The notes beneath the pieces were generated by a model, which searched no databases, was not told the origin of the DNA, and saw nothing but the letters and a program-made list of their open reading frames with translations. The position numbers and the translations under genes are program-made. This document shows positions 52,901 to 64,000 of a stretch of 64,000 bases of DNA, piece by piece (within the stretch, counting starts at the first letter, position 1; every line of letters starts with the position of its first letter). Source of the DNA: Alnus glutinosa (Eukaryota; Streptophyta; Magnoliopsida; Fagales; Betulaceae); NCBI RefSeq assembly GCF_958979055.1, contig NC_084893.1:27483487-27547486 (forward strand). The letters are read 5' to 3'.

Positions 52901-55112
52901 GCCCACCATGTTCGCTAACAAACATAGCAGTTCTTGCAATGATCTGATGTACCTTCTCTGTTGATGGCTGGAAAAACAGACAAAACAAGCAAAAGGCTTC
53001 TTCCTCAATATGTGAATTTTGCAATTGCAAAGTTTCCAAGAAAAGAGAATTCTTACTAAATAACCCCAAGATTAACCCAAAAATCTCACATATATACGGA
53101 TAACCATAAAGAGCAAGAAAGAGAACTCTAGGAAGATATGTCTCATCCAACTTGCTGTCAAGTAGTAGAGATTCCTGACAAAGTAACAAATTTCTATCAT
53201 CCTAATCCCACCTGCACGGCCCATTTGTCATGAGATCAATAGGAAACAAGGTGCCCGGATGGCAACCTTGGGTCCGAAGAACTCCGTCCCTGCTCCGAGC
53301 ATCTGAAACTTAGACATGGTAAGCCTTAGAATACCACATGCACCTTAGACAATTATCATTTGGCCACACTGGTCAAGATCCAAAAAACACTAATATCCAG
53401 ATTATATTAATAAAAGCAAAGGGTCAACGGATATAGAAGGGCCAATACTTACTAGGTTTTGAAGTAAGCTCTCCGGTACTTGAAAGGGCGGATGAAAACC
53501 AAACTCAGCATCATTATTCTTTTCCACAGTCGACTCATAAGTGTTCCCATATGAAAAGGCAACAGCACGATAGCCACCAGCATCCACTGGTTTGGCACCA
53601 CCTTGTATATCTGGAAACAAAATAAAAGAAATTTAAAATCAAATCTAAAGTAGAAACTTTACCCATAAGGGTGGCATAAATACATCACAGAGAAAAGACA
53701 TTAGCATTGACAAGAAACTGAAAAGTGCCACAAAGAAGCAAGAATATTCTTACTTGTCTCTTTGAGAGATCAAAGTGTTGCAAAACTATACCATCCTGCA
53801 CATGGGGACAAGCCATGCAAAAAGTATAACATTGATACAAACAAGAAACTAACACCCATCACTCAGCACATTTGCAGTTGAAAATAGAGAGCATCGCAAA
53901 AATGTTTTCCCTCCAAATGGGACTCCCACTTCACCAAAACATCATATTTATCCAAAAATCAACTTTTAAAGCTTACTATAAAAGTCCACCCATGAAGTAC
54001 CAATACATTAAAAACAGTCGGTTGATCTTTTCCTCCCTGAATCTTCATATAATGAAACCAAAACGGTCAAAAATATACAAACAATCATTGCAGGTAAATT
54101 ATGAAATCCCAAACCGCCACTGGCAAACATATCCAGGTGAATTAAATCCAAGATTTGTCCATTCCTTTGACTTTTGTAACTCTTCTAATTTCCTTTTTCT
54201 CATTGATTAAAGCATAATATACATTCAATTATTTTCTGTCCAATTATATATATTACCAAAACCATTACACTTGCAATTCTATCATTGCCCTAATTAAGCC
54301 TAGAACATGCATAAAGAAGAATATTATAAAAGCATAACCAGATTGTCAACACAATAACACCAAGCATTCCCTTTCCAATAAAACAAATATCCTATAAGTA
54401 TATGCTGAGAAAATTATAATAAAGAAGAAGCTATTTTCAATGCTCAATTTTTCCCATCGTTTGAGCAACCAAAAAAATGAAAACGAAATTGAAACTTTGA
54501 GCGGACGAAGCCTAACATAACTGTTGGACTAAGATTATCATAACCAATCTAATTTCAATTCCAGTTCTACGCAGAAATATTAGCCAAGATATATAGTGAC
54601 CTGACAATGCAGGGCCAAAATCTCCGCCCCTTCTAAAAACAAAACAATAGCATGCCTCACAGAATCCAACAATTTTATTACAATTATTTTCTTCTATTTT
54701 CTCAAAAGCCAAACAAACATTTCAGACGAAAACCTAATTGGACGTAAAATGCAACAAAAGGAAAAAATAAAAATAATAAAATAAAAAAGAAAATTCCTCT
54801 AATTTTAAATAAAGAGAAACAAAACAGAGCATGTGATAATGATTATAATTTACCTTGCTCGTATTCATCACCAGACGATGAGGGTAAATCGAGGTAGCGT
54901 TCGTGATCGAGCTCCGACTCGAGCGAGGGATCGTCGGAGTGGTGGCGGCGGGGCTTACGTGGCGGCGGAGGATTGGAGAGGAGGTGGCGAACGTCGTAGC
55001 GGTCGATGGAGAGCGAGTTCCACTCGACGAGCGCGTCGCTCGAGTTTATAAAGGCGGCGGTGGCGTCGTCGTCGAAGAGCAGCGTGTGGCGCCCCACTAC
55101 CTCCAGATCCAT
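49990..55112 (-). CDS. SWAP/SURP-domain splicing-factor-like protein (885 aa, 4 exons)
   Basis: Homologue of suppressor-of-white-apricot (SFSWAP) type nuclear RNA-processing proteins. Exons: 54854-55112, 53453-53610, 52170-52967, 49990-51432. Phases join and total 886 codons including TAA at 49990. The N-terminal part (VVGRHTLLFDDDATAAFIN ... SIDRYDVRHLL) fits the SWAP N-terminal domain. SURP module 1 lies at about residues 142-195 (KVHQIIARTAMFVSEHGGQ ... RLHAYFRFLVDH) and module 2 at about 350-404 (VVDKIVEFILRNGKEFEAVL ... NQYHPYYSKVL). The C-terminal third is charged: an acidic run, then RS/RH-rich repeats (HRHSRRRHK with SSDDEHRHSR) typical of splicing regulators, ending DLRAKIRAMLMATL. 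The RS tract is imperfectly repetitive at the DNA level (about 50240-50450). The third intron carries a non-LTR insertion. Confidence 0.95.
51844..52015 (-). mobile_element. Short non-LTR retroelement in SWAP intron, 13-bp target duplication
   Basis: An insert of 172 bases begins on the plus strand with a T-run and ataagtaacaaaatttcatt, i.e. a poly(A) tail on the minus strand. It is flanked by exact 13-bp direct repeats tcacatatttatc (51831-51843 and 52016-52028). The sequence gcgtaaggcgcctcaaagta matches the style of plant L1 3' ends (compare 61343-61400: gtgtaaggcaccctaggcac). It is either a 5'-truncated L1 or a SINE using an L1 tail. Confidence 0.8.
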
Positions 55113-57531
55113 TGTTTCTGGACCGTCCGATTGGTTCAGAGATTATCTAGCGAAGCTCAGAGAGAGAGGATTGGAACTTGGAAAAAGCCCTAGAGTTGAG
55201 GGAGTGGTTTGGGCAATCTGTTATTGCGCATATACGGATTTTGGCCGTGTTTATATATTTAAAAGGCGGCGTGTTATATTTATGAATTGATTATATTTTT
55301 ATCACGTGTTTTTTTAGTTTTTATGTTGTAAAAAGTTTTGAGATAAAAACAGTTTTCTCATTTTATGAAAATAAAAAAGTCTTTATAAAAGTGAAAAATG
55401 AAGCTTTTTAAAAGGAAAATTATATTTTACCATCTCGATAACATGCCACATTTTTAATAAATGCATTTTATAAATATTTCGATGCCTAAATATTGCTTAA
55501 ATTGCATAATTAGAGAATTTACAATTTCTTTAAAATTGTAAAAGATCTTGATCCACATATACGTGTAGTTGTGGGACAATGAACTTTCCATTTCATTGTT
55601 AGAAATTAAAGCAATGACTTAGTATGTATAATAGTTTATATAATTTTATATTTTTTTTTTAAAAGAGGTGTTAATATTGACTTAAACAATATAAAATAAT
55701 ATATATTGTTATACAAACTTTAAATTCTGATAATAAAATATATAGTATTCATTTTATTTAAAATTGAGAGAATTTTATTCCTGGTCGTAAATGTGTCTTC
55801 GCTCAAACATGATTCTTTTTGTTAGTCATTTCATAGTCACAATTTAATATTGTTGTCTTTAATGGTGTGGTGTGACATCATTTACACCGTTAAATACAGC
55901 AATATTAAATCATGATTACTAAATATAAGTAAAATGAAGAGGATCCTTATTCCTTAGTTTGTGCAGTTTTATTTTTTTCCTCTCTCTATTGTCTTTAATA
56001 AGAAAGCAAAACTAATTCTGTTATTAGATAGATTGCCCGTAAAATTAAAATATATGTTAAAGACAAATATTTTAAGGACATATATCAATTTAGTATTTTA
56101 AGTTAGAGGAATTTAGTTCCTCCTAATTTAAAAGAAAACTTTGTGATAATTTAATTAACTTCTACATTTTCTTAAAATCATAACTTTCTATTTTTGTCTA
56201 TTTTAGTTGAGAATGTTTTATTCCATCTAATTTTTTGGATGCACGAGTAGGAAGCTAAAAGCAATGATTCATGAAAAAATAAAAATTAAATGTAAAATTC
56301 TTTGGTCATTGCCTTTTACTTAATTGTTCATTTGAAGGCTTTTTCGTTTTTGAGATATTAAATAACTTTTTGCTATATGTCCATACTGTGTTTGGATTGG
56401 TTAATAAAATAAACATAAAATAGTAAAAAGAAAATAGGATGAATTAATTGCTTATTAATGAATTTTTCTAAATATGGATTTGTATTGGTTTAGATAACTT
56501 ATTTTTATAACAGAAGAAATGAAAATATCAATGTGCACTACTAAAAATTTGAGAAATACTACACACACTCTAACTTTTACATTTTCACTCCTACACTACG
56601 ATCTAATTTTTAAAATATTATTGAATCAAAATTTAATAATAATATATTTCAAATCCAATGAGAATTTTAAAAATCACGTCTAGAAAAGTAAAAAGTGGGA
56701 CTATAGGAGCGTGTGGTATTATTATAAAAAAATTGGCAATAGAATTTCAAGTCGGTCAAATAAACAGCATTTAAATTCTCTTACAACTTTTAATAATTCA
56801 TTTTCAGTTAAAACAAATTATCCTTTTCCATCAAAAAATTAAAACTTTTTAATTTGCAAAAAGTAAAATACAATAGGCCACCAAGTGAAATTAGGACGAA
56901 GACAAAAGAACACCCAATTTTTACTATATTTAAATATGGAATATGTTATGCATAGAACAACATATGATATGGCATAAGGTCATACATCAGGGGTGGTCGC
57001 GACTCCCTTTAAGCCTCTAGGAGTAGTGCAACCACCCATGTAACTTGGTCGATGGCGGAACCAGAAGATGTCCAAAGGGGACATACGACCTGCCATGTTA
57101 ATTATTACCTCTGGTATAATGGCCCTTGTTAGTTATTTGCTGATTTGATTTGTTTCTAACTTGTGAAATGAATAGCTTGCTCAGACAGCTAGAATTTGTT
57201 CGGCATTTGAAGTTCACATGAGCTACATGGAGTTTCTAATAGGTGAGGAACATGTCTATCTACCGTGAAGACGTACATCTTCCTGAGCAAGCCTATCTAC
57301 ATGGAGTTCCTCGGCTTCTCCCTGACTGCATGCGGCATTACAAATTCCAATTGCAACTATAATGGTGTTGATCCCTATCTACCGTGAAGACGTGCATCTT
57401 CTATGAACAAAATAAACATTTTCCTACCAACTTTATACTCGGGGAATAGACATTTACTGGCAATCAAAGAATTACAATAAACAAATCCAAAGCCAACTTC
57501 CAATTTAGCAGATCATAAGACCATCTGTCTT
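55113..57531. other. Intergenic, no gene seen
   Basis: The first 150 bases are the probable leader and promoter of the SWAP gene. The rest is AT-rich. A GC-richer patch at 56985-57060 (ggggtggtcgcgactccc) recalls the nested repeat at 7171-7352. A 27-base direct repeat lies at 57256-57282 and 57375-57401. The sequence next to 57531 is probably 3' UTR of the following minus-strand gene. Confidence 0.5.
57256..57401 (+). repeat. Pair of 27-base direct repeats
   Basis: The unit starts ctatctaccgtgaagacgt and ends catcttc. It occurs at 57256-57282 and 57375-57401 with one mismatch, 119 bases apart, just beyond the stop codon side of the downstream minus-strand gene. Confidence 0.8.
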
Positions 57532-60500
57532 TCAGACAGCAATGGATAGTACAGCCGTGGGATTTGGCAGGTTTTTGTCTAAAAATTTGATGGTCGACTG
57601 CAGATGTTTGTCACTGGCGCCCAAACACAACTTGGCAGTTTCTATCAGTTTGGAGCAGATTTGTGATAATCCATGACTTAACTGCCAAATAAACAAGAAG
57701 AAAATCCATAAGGCGAAAAACAAAAAAGCAAACATAGCAGAAACAGCAAAACAAAGCAAAAAGAGGAAGAAAAAAAAAGGTGGGCTTTGATTTTTGGGAG
57801 GGAGGAAGGGAGAGAATATTTCACAGCTACAAAACTTTAGCAGATTCGTAAGAAAGGAATCCGTCAGTTTTGCATGTCAGTTTAAAAAGTAAATTGCCTT
57901 GGGATAATCATGGGTAGCCTTGCTCAGAGATGCTTTGATGGAATCAAATTTGAAGGAATTTGCTCTGTTGAGCTGCTTGGGGGTATAAAATAACTCATAA
58001 ATAGTAGTGTTCTCGGTAAGTTGGTTCATCTGAGAAAATCAGATTGTAATTTGATCATTTTAAAGATCCGAGCATGTGGAATTTTGGCTACCATAAAATC
58101 ATTCAAGGTCATCGTTCGAGAAAAACAGATTTTGGGAGAGTTTCACTCTTGAATGATAGTTGTACTAGGGAACATAGGGTCCGTCTATAATGCAAAAGGG
58201 CAATTGGAGCCTAAAACTTTATTCACAACTCTAGGAAGCTCCCACAAAGATAGAATCTCACGCATCCATCTGCAATATAGCTAGTGAAGTGATCAACCAT
58301 TCATCTGTAATACTGTCCTGGATTTTAGATCATTTTAGCTGTCCCCAAGGGTACAACAAAATACATGATTGGGTCAATTGCATGGCAGGTACAGCCTCTG
58401 CAAAGTGCAAAGGAGTGCTATGTGCTTAAATGCAAGGGTGAGGACTTTGTCATGTACCCTCTCATTTTGATGATCGATCAAATTATAGTTACTAAGATCA
58501 ACAAAGTCAGACCAAAAGATGACAAATGCGAACCTACCACAAAAGATGATGCAATGCAGTTGCAAGCTTCAAGCGCCATGCTTCCACGAGCAGCCTTTGA
58601 TTCAGCATCATACATCAGTAAAACATAAAATCTATCAAATTATACAATAATATAGTGCAATGTGTAGTTACCCGAGATGGCTCTTGCTGAATGGCATCAA
58701 CCAGGTTCTGAAGAACTGACTCGGACAACGAGACAAGTTCAAGTAAATAGGACGAATCACCGAAAAACAATAGGTCATTGCCAAAAATCTGGAGGGGCAC
58801 AAAAACAGAATATATTAGGAGAAATCCGACAATAACAGAAATTTTGGGTTTGCACCTGTTGATGCAAATTGCCAAGACTCTATATGGAGTATACAGTATT
58901 TGACTACGAGCAAAATTTGAAACTCATGTAGAAGTTAAATAAAGTTTAGGTTTTACATGCAGGTTAAGTGGTGGCCTTAAGGAATAAAACCTATTCAAAT
59001 CATTAAAACCTTTTTTTTTTATTCAACTAATATATATTTATTGGCTCCTTTGTAAACCATCAGTCCTAGAAGGTCTTAATTCTTTATCAAATGATGTTGA
59101 CGAAGATTGAATTTAATAATAGAAACATTATTAGTGTGTCTTCGTGTTTTATCTCTTATGCCTGGCATTCCTCTTCTTTTTTCACTTGGTAATTACCTCA
59201 TGCAAATCTGGTACCTCACTCACCACCACATACTTATGCAGGATTTTGGCCTAATGGAAGTGTTACTAGGCCAAAAGGCCACTAGTAATATTCCATATCA
59301 TGTCAGCATAGAAATCCTTGAGAAGCTTAATGAAACTAATCCATCCACAATAGATAACACCAACATAAGAAAAATGAGAAAAAAAAAAAAACAAAAACAA
59401 AACCAACAAATAAAAGAACAAAAAGAAAAAAGAAATTTGAGATTCTTTTTCCTCTGATATCACGGCAATTCAAAATTATGGGCATTTCAAAACTTTTGGA
59501 CCTTTATTTCAGTATTCTGACCATATTTTAAATATTTTAAAGTTTGGATTTTTCAAAACTTAACACATTTACAAAGAAGAGAGAAGATGTACCTCTCCAT
59601 TATCTACATGGTATGGGAGCTTATTTTGAGATAGGGTTGCTGTCAATGTAAGTATTGTACAAAAAATTCGCGTCCTTATTCCTGGGGTCATCCTGCAATA
59701 ATATCTTCAAGTATCAAACTAAGATCTATGCCCATGAAAGGAGACAAAATAATATTTACGAAATAAAAATGGTGCAATTTTTCTGATATTAAAGATGCAA
59801 CGGAAGGCTTACCATGATCTGGAATTAACAAGTAATAATATGTTATGTGGGAAGTAGGTGACTCCTTTCTCAGGATTACCTTCAGATGGGAAATATGAAG
59901 TCAGAGAAAAAAAAAAAAAAACAGTAGGAAGGATCTCTCAAAACTGTGTTCAAGGAAAAAAAAGAGAGTATGCTATTTCTAACACAATATCTAGCATCAA
60001 CTCATGGTTGTAAGCTACCCAAATAAATTAAATCGTTAAGCTCATGCATCAAAACCCTCTCTACAGAGCCTTCAACTAGACTTTGAGACAACAGTGTGCG
60101 CCAATGCAGTTTATTGTTTGTTTCTATATATCCGAACTCTTAGAGCTGCCTCAATGGGTGTCCATTTATCATCTTAGACACTAGATGCTACAACTAGGCT
60201 AGATCCACCAGAATAACATAATCACTGGGTATTTATCCATTTCAGCATCCTCATTTGCTTTCTTTGTTCAAATTGATGCCATCCCTAACTGCTAAATAAG
60301 GAATCACCAACTTTATACATTCAAATATGCTCTTTTCTCAACCTCCAATTCTGGAACAAGCTATTACTAGCTCCTCATGTTCATTTCAATCACGCAACCT
60401 ACAATTCCAAAACGAATGAGTGACAAGGGAAGTTGGGGACCTTATGTACTAACCCTAAAGTCTGTTTACCTAAAAAAACATGAAAAAGGAAAGAAAAAAA

Positions 60501-62666
60501 GAATATACTGATCAGTGTTTCTCATAATTCAAAATGAGGTTATATTAGGCTAATGATCTGAACTTGAGTTTCCATTTTCCTTTTTTTTTTTAAAGTAATT
60601 TTGTTATTTCTATAAATATTATCAGGAAATTCAAAAGAAAGCAAGATTCGATTCTCTGATAGACTGATAAGATACAGATAGTCAGGACTATGACCAAAAG
60701 AAAATAATTCAAATAAACGTGCTACCTAAGATAAACTTATTTATCCATATAAACAGATTTTAGAAATAAGATGAGAAAATAAAAGAGTTTAATCACCTGG
60801 AACCATAACCAAGAGGCTGCACAATTTTTGAATTGCAGACAGTATTCCTTCAACATCAGCTGATGTTCGGGAGCCTACACAAGCAATTAAGCCAATTGCC
60901 ATCAATTTAATTTGATATCCATCTTCACTAGAATATACAAGCTAAATGGCCATTCCAACATCAGTACAATAAAGAAATATAACAATTATAAGCATTCGTA
61001 AATGAACAAAACACATTAAGAATCAGCAAGTTAGAAGATTAAAAAAGAATATCTTTAAAGAAACATATTCGTATATAACACATTTGTGATAAATGCTATT
61101 CTTCTGAGACACCATGAAATCTTTTTGTGTCAATTTTGAATTTTGAGCATTGAAATGCATCTTCCTGGTAAACGATTCAATAAAACAAAGGGACTATAAA
61201 GTAACAGAATAAATAGTTGCTATTATTTACATCAAAGCAGTTCATCCAAGAAGCATCAGTTAATTACTTTCTCAAAAAATTGGTGTTTTGGAAAACTCAT
61301 TCATATAGCCTTCTTTATCCACATTTTTTTTTTTTTTTTTTTGATAAGTAAATCAAAAATATCATTAGAAGTGTAAGGCACCCTAGGCACACAAAAAGTA
61401 TATAAGAGAAAACACCTAATTATGAGTAAAAAGAACAAGGAAAGCATGATAACTAATCGTCCAATGACAAACTGTCCAAAGACACAAAGTTTTGAAGAAA
61501 AAGAACTTAATCTCCTCCAATGTCCTCTCACGGTCCTCAAAACTTTTGCCATTCATTTCCCTCATAAACACCATAAAAGTCACATAGGCACCATCTTTCA
61601 CATGGCAACAAGAGAATCAATTTGGTAGGGAAATTGCTCGTTCCACCAACAAGCAAATAAGTCGACTGCACATCTAGGCATAACCCAAGACAGCCCAAAT
61701 CGACTGAAAAAAGCAGTCCAAATGGTTTAAGCCACATCACAATGATAAAGAAAATGGTCAACAGACTCCCTATTCCTTTTACACTTGCAGCACTTGTCCA
61801 TCACAATGACATGCCACTTCCTAAGGTATCTTTCCTAGAACCGCCGACTAAGCGAAGAAGGTCGCCCTCATGGAAGCTTTAATCCGCCAAACACTCTTTC
61901 AAGAGAAGCGAGAGCCTTCACTGCAGACTAAGGCAATATAGAAGGATCTAACCTTAAACAATCCTTTTTTGGAGGGGACCCACCACAACTTATCTTCACT
62001 TTCTTGTCTCACTTTATGCACATTATAAAAGATTTGGATATCTGAAACAAGTTTGCGGTCATTAGATGTTGTGACCCACAAACCCAGACCAACACTAAAA
62101 TTTGATGGCAAATGTTTCCCTTTTTGTTTTTGTTTGCACTGGAATGACCACTAAGGCCCCTAAGTTATAGAAGTGGGGTACCCCTCCCCTACTCCTTGAG
62201 CTCCTCATCCCTATTTCCAGACAACTTTCACATAGAATGACTTTACCCTTAAATTTACAAATGCCAGTGAAAATCTATTATGATGGTCATGATTGCAACT
62301 ACTAATGCAAAAAATTCACGAAAGAGAGATGACTAACCATCAATGAAGTCTAAACTAAGCAGGCAGCTGATTCCAGAATCTATCAGTCCATCTGAATGAG
62401 AGACTAAACCACATAACAAGGCAACCTGATATGTTGAAATGAATGAGTTGATATGCAGAGAAATTTGTATAACATTACTATGCCAAAGGCCAAAAACAAA
62501 TTACCTCTGCAGTCTCAAGATAAAGATTTAACTGCTTGATCCGAGCTGAAATAGAAGGTAATGTGACTTCACTAAATGCTATGCAAGATTTGACAAAACT
62601 AAGATGTTTTTTTGCATCTTTCAAAGCCTTAATCGCTAAACAGTTGCTGGAATGAACAAGAGTTTC
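57532..62666 (-). CDS. VPS35L (UPF0505/C16orf62)-like protein, C-terminal nine exons
   Basis: Exons: 62505-62666, 62338-62425, 60797-60874, 59813-59879, 59593-59692, 58672-58788, 58538-58594, 57532-57681, all joining in phase and ending TGA at 57532; at least one further exon lies upstream, outside what I could find, because 62666 follows an acceptor AG. Key peptides in order: AIKALKDAKKHLSFVKSCIA, VALLCGLVSHSDGLIDSGIS, SADVEGILSAIQKLCSLLVM, TLTATLSQNKLPYHVDNGE, IFGNDLLFFGDSSYLLELVS, LSQICSKLIETAKLCLGAS, STIKFLDKNLPNPTAVLSI. The helical-repeat style and these motifs fit the plant homologue of VPS35L, a retriever-complex subunit for endosomal recycling. The gene is certain from splicing; the name is from pattern memory only. 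An L1 3' end lies in the intron between 60874 and 62338. I list eight exons with exact ends. Confidence 0.6.
61322..62105 (-). mobile_element. L1-type LINE, 5'-truncated 3' end with poly(A)
   Basis: On the minus strand the remnant reads DKLWWVPSKKGLFKVRSFY, then ...CCKCKRNRESVDHFLYHCD, the zinc-binding zf-RVT region that ends plant L1 ORF2. A decayed tail follows, ending in a poly(A) seen as T at about 61324-61342. Stops and frameshifts abound. It sits in an intron of the VPS35L-like gene, in the same orientation as the gene. No target duplication was found, so the 5' limit is approximate. Confidence 0.8.
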
Positions 62667-64000
62667 CTGCCAGAAAATTTAAGTGCTGAATCAAGCATGA
62701 GAATAGTAGGGACAAGTACTGTAATCTATCTTTAGTATGGAACACGGGTCTTTCTAAATCAGGACTTTTTTCTAACTGTTGCATCTTATAAATATTAACT
62801 AAAATGGACATTGTCTTAACTGTTTCCTTCTTAAATACAAAACCAGAAATGGTGCCAGGACAGCATATGAACATCCCATATGGAAAACCTTAAGCCCAGA
62901 TGAGTCTGATTAATTTTTTTGGCCTTTCCTTTCTGTCTTTTTCTTTCTATTCTGCTAGGCAAATTATCACTCTTTCTGAACTTGGTTTATTTTGCTTTAT
63001 GAACCGTTCAATACTTAACATGCCATTGTATCCTAATAAATAAGATTGGATGCTCCCAAAAGAACCAAAACAACCGTCTCATTTTACTAAATGTATAAGA
63101 CCAAATTCTCTGGCTTTAGCACGTTCCCCACACCCCTTACAGGTAACAAACACTTTGTCTCAACCCCTGCATACGTTGGACCCTTCTCTTCAACATGAAA
63201 GCGGGAGACTGTTGGGTTGTGCAGTCTTATTATCTAAAGAACAAAGCAATAAATTATTGGGTAAATGTATCATAAATCCCTAAGTCAATTCGCGATTTGA
63301 AATTATTCCCTCACTTTTTAAAAATAAACTCACTCCTTAATTTTTTCGTGAATTTGAAAGAGGTCCCTATGCGTGTTTTCCGTCCATTTTTGCAACGTAT
63401 GTTAGTTCCACATCATCATTTTTGCCACATCACCTTAAAATAATATTTTTATTGTGTTATACATTAAAATATTAAAAAAAAATTAAAAGAAAATTTAAAA
63501 AAGAAAAATCTGAAAAAGAAAACAAAAAATACCAAGGGCATCCCCACCGCTGGCCGCCCCTAACAGTGGGGATGCTCCCTTGGGGTCCTTCAATCTGCTG
63601 GGACGGAGAAAAAGAAAAAAGATCGTGGCCAGAAAACAGGAGGACCTTCAATTTCTTGGGTTCTTTGGCATGAGAACAAGGCCGAGCTCTAAATATAAGG
63701 GTAAAGCTTCGGTGTGAACTTCTTGTTGGACCTAATTGGCGTAGTCCATAGGAAGACCCAAAATGCAGTCCATTCGGAGGAGAAGAAATTAGAAAGCTTG
63801 GCATAATTGGGAGTGTTCTTTTGGGTATGATCCAAGCTGTCTTCGTTGTCAAGAATATTGAAGAATAGGAGCTGGGAGATTTGGATGTGAGCAAGGAAGA
63901 TGACGGAGAGTGGGAAGATAAGAGCCAGACTGATTTGGCTGAAGATTTTTCTCCATGAAAATATGATTTTGAAGGACTCTTTGAAGATGCCAAAGAACCC
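62667..64000. other. Intron or upstream region of the VPS35L-like gene; repeats
   Basis: No exon could be supported. From about 63260 the sequence looks like a repeat (ccctcactttttaaaaat, then cgtgaatttgaaagaggtcc, GC-rich palindromic patch at 63535-63600 with ggcatccccaccgctgg / cagtggggatgctcc). The 173-codon minus frame at 63472-63993 is Ser-rich, matches no family I know, and probably belongs to that repeat. Confidence 0.45.

Noticed and set aside
63472-63993. 173-codon Ser-rich minus frame at the right end
   Set aside because: No recognisable domain; surrounding sequence looks repetitive. Recorded only as part of the right-end stretch.

Overview
The window is plant nuclear DNA from a eudicot, probably a woody one. 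The evidence is AT-rich intergenic sequence, U2-type introns in every gene, A/T microsatellites, MITEs, Copia and L1 remains, and plant-specific families (chloroplast HisHF, phytepsin with a saposin-like insert, group IIb WRKY, MAPKKK17/18-type kinase). The species cannot be named from the sequence. Exons were called by hand from reading frame, phase and splice sites.

Layout: (1) 1-11.26 kb is a tandem segmental duplication of about 3.1-3.3 kb units (1-3338 and 8155-11256). The units carry decayed exons of a BAP31-like ER membrane protein gene. Between them lie nine exons of a HISN4-like imidazole glycerol phosphate synthase gene (3405-6619, minus). That gene has a one-base deletion in its PGVG motif, and its remaining HisF exons are absent. 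(2) 11.3-14.7 kb is MITE-rich spacer. (3) 14731-16158 minus is an intronless MAPKKK17/18-like kinase with a G-box/ABRE upstream. (4) 20881-24690 minus is a complete 13-exon vacuolar aspartic proteinase with a 35-base G run in one intron. (5) 28971-31596 minus is a complete six-exon group IIb WRKY gene next to a Copia fragment. (6) 31.9-38.5 kb is AT-rich spacer with microsatellites and a palindromic MITE. (7) 38547-40410 is a terminal-inverted-repeat element. Its internal TA microsatellite is interrupted by two opposed fragments that look like an endogenous pararetrovirus (capsid-like and protease-like). (8) 40616-47419 is a Copia LTR retrotransposon with matching target duplications and nearly identical LTRs, but a thoroughly broken pol. 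(9) 49990-55112 minus is a complete SWAP/SURP-domain splicing-factor-like gene with a non-LTR insertion (13-bp target duplication) in its last intron. (10) 57532-62666 minus holds the last nine exons seen of a large gene resembling plant VPS35L (UPF0505/C16orf62). It has an L1 3' end in one intron, and its 5' part lies beyond the window.

The genes do not form a pathway. They are independent single genes, all on the minus strand except the BAP31-like fragments. The most unusual material is structural: the duplicate pair that gives an empty/filled site for a MITE and a local micro-inversion, the HISN4 gene that stops at the duplication edge, the nested virus-like insertion in a TA repeat, and the young-LTR/old-pol Copia element.
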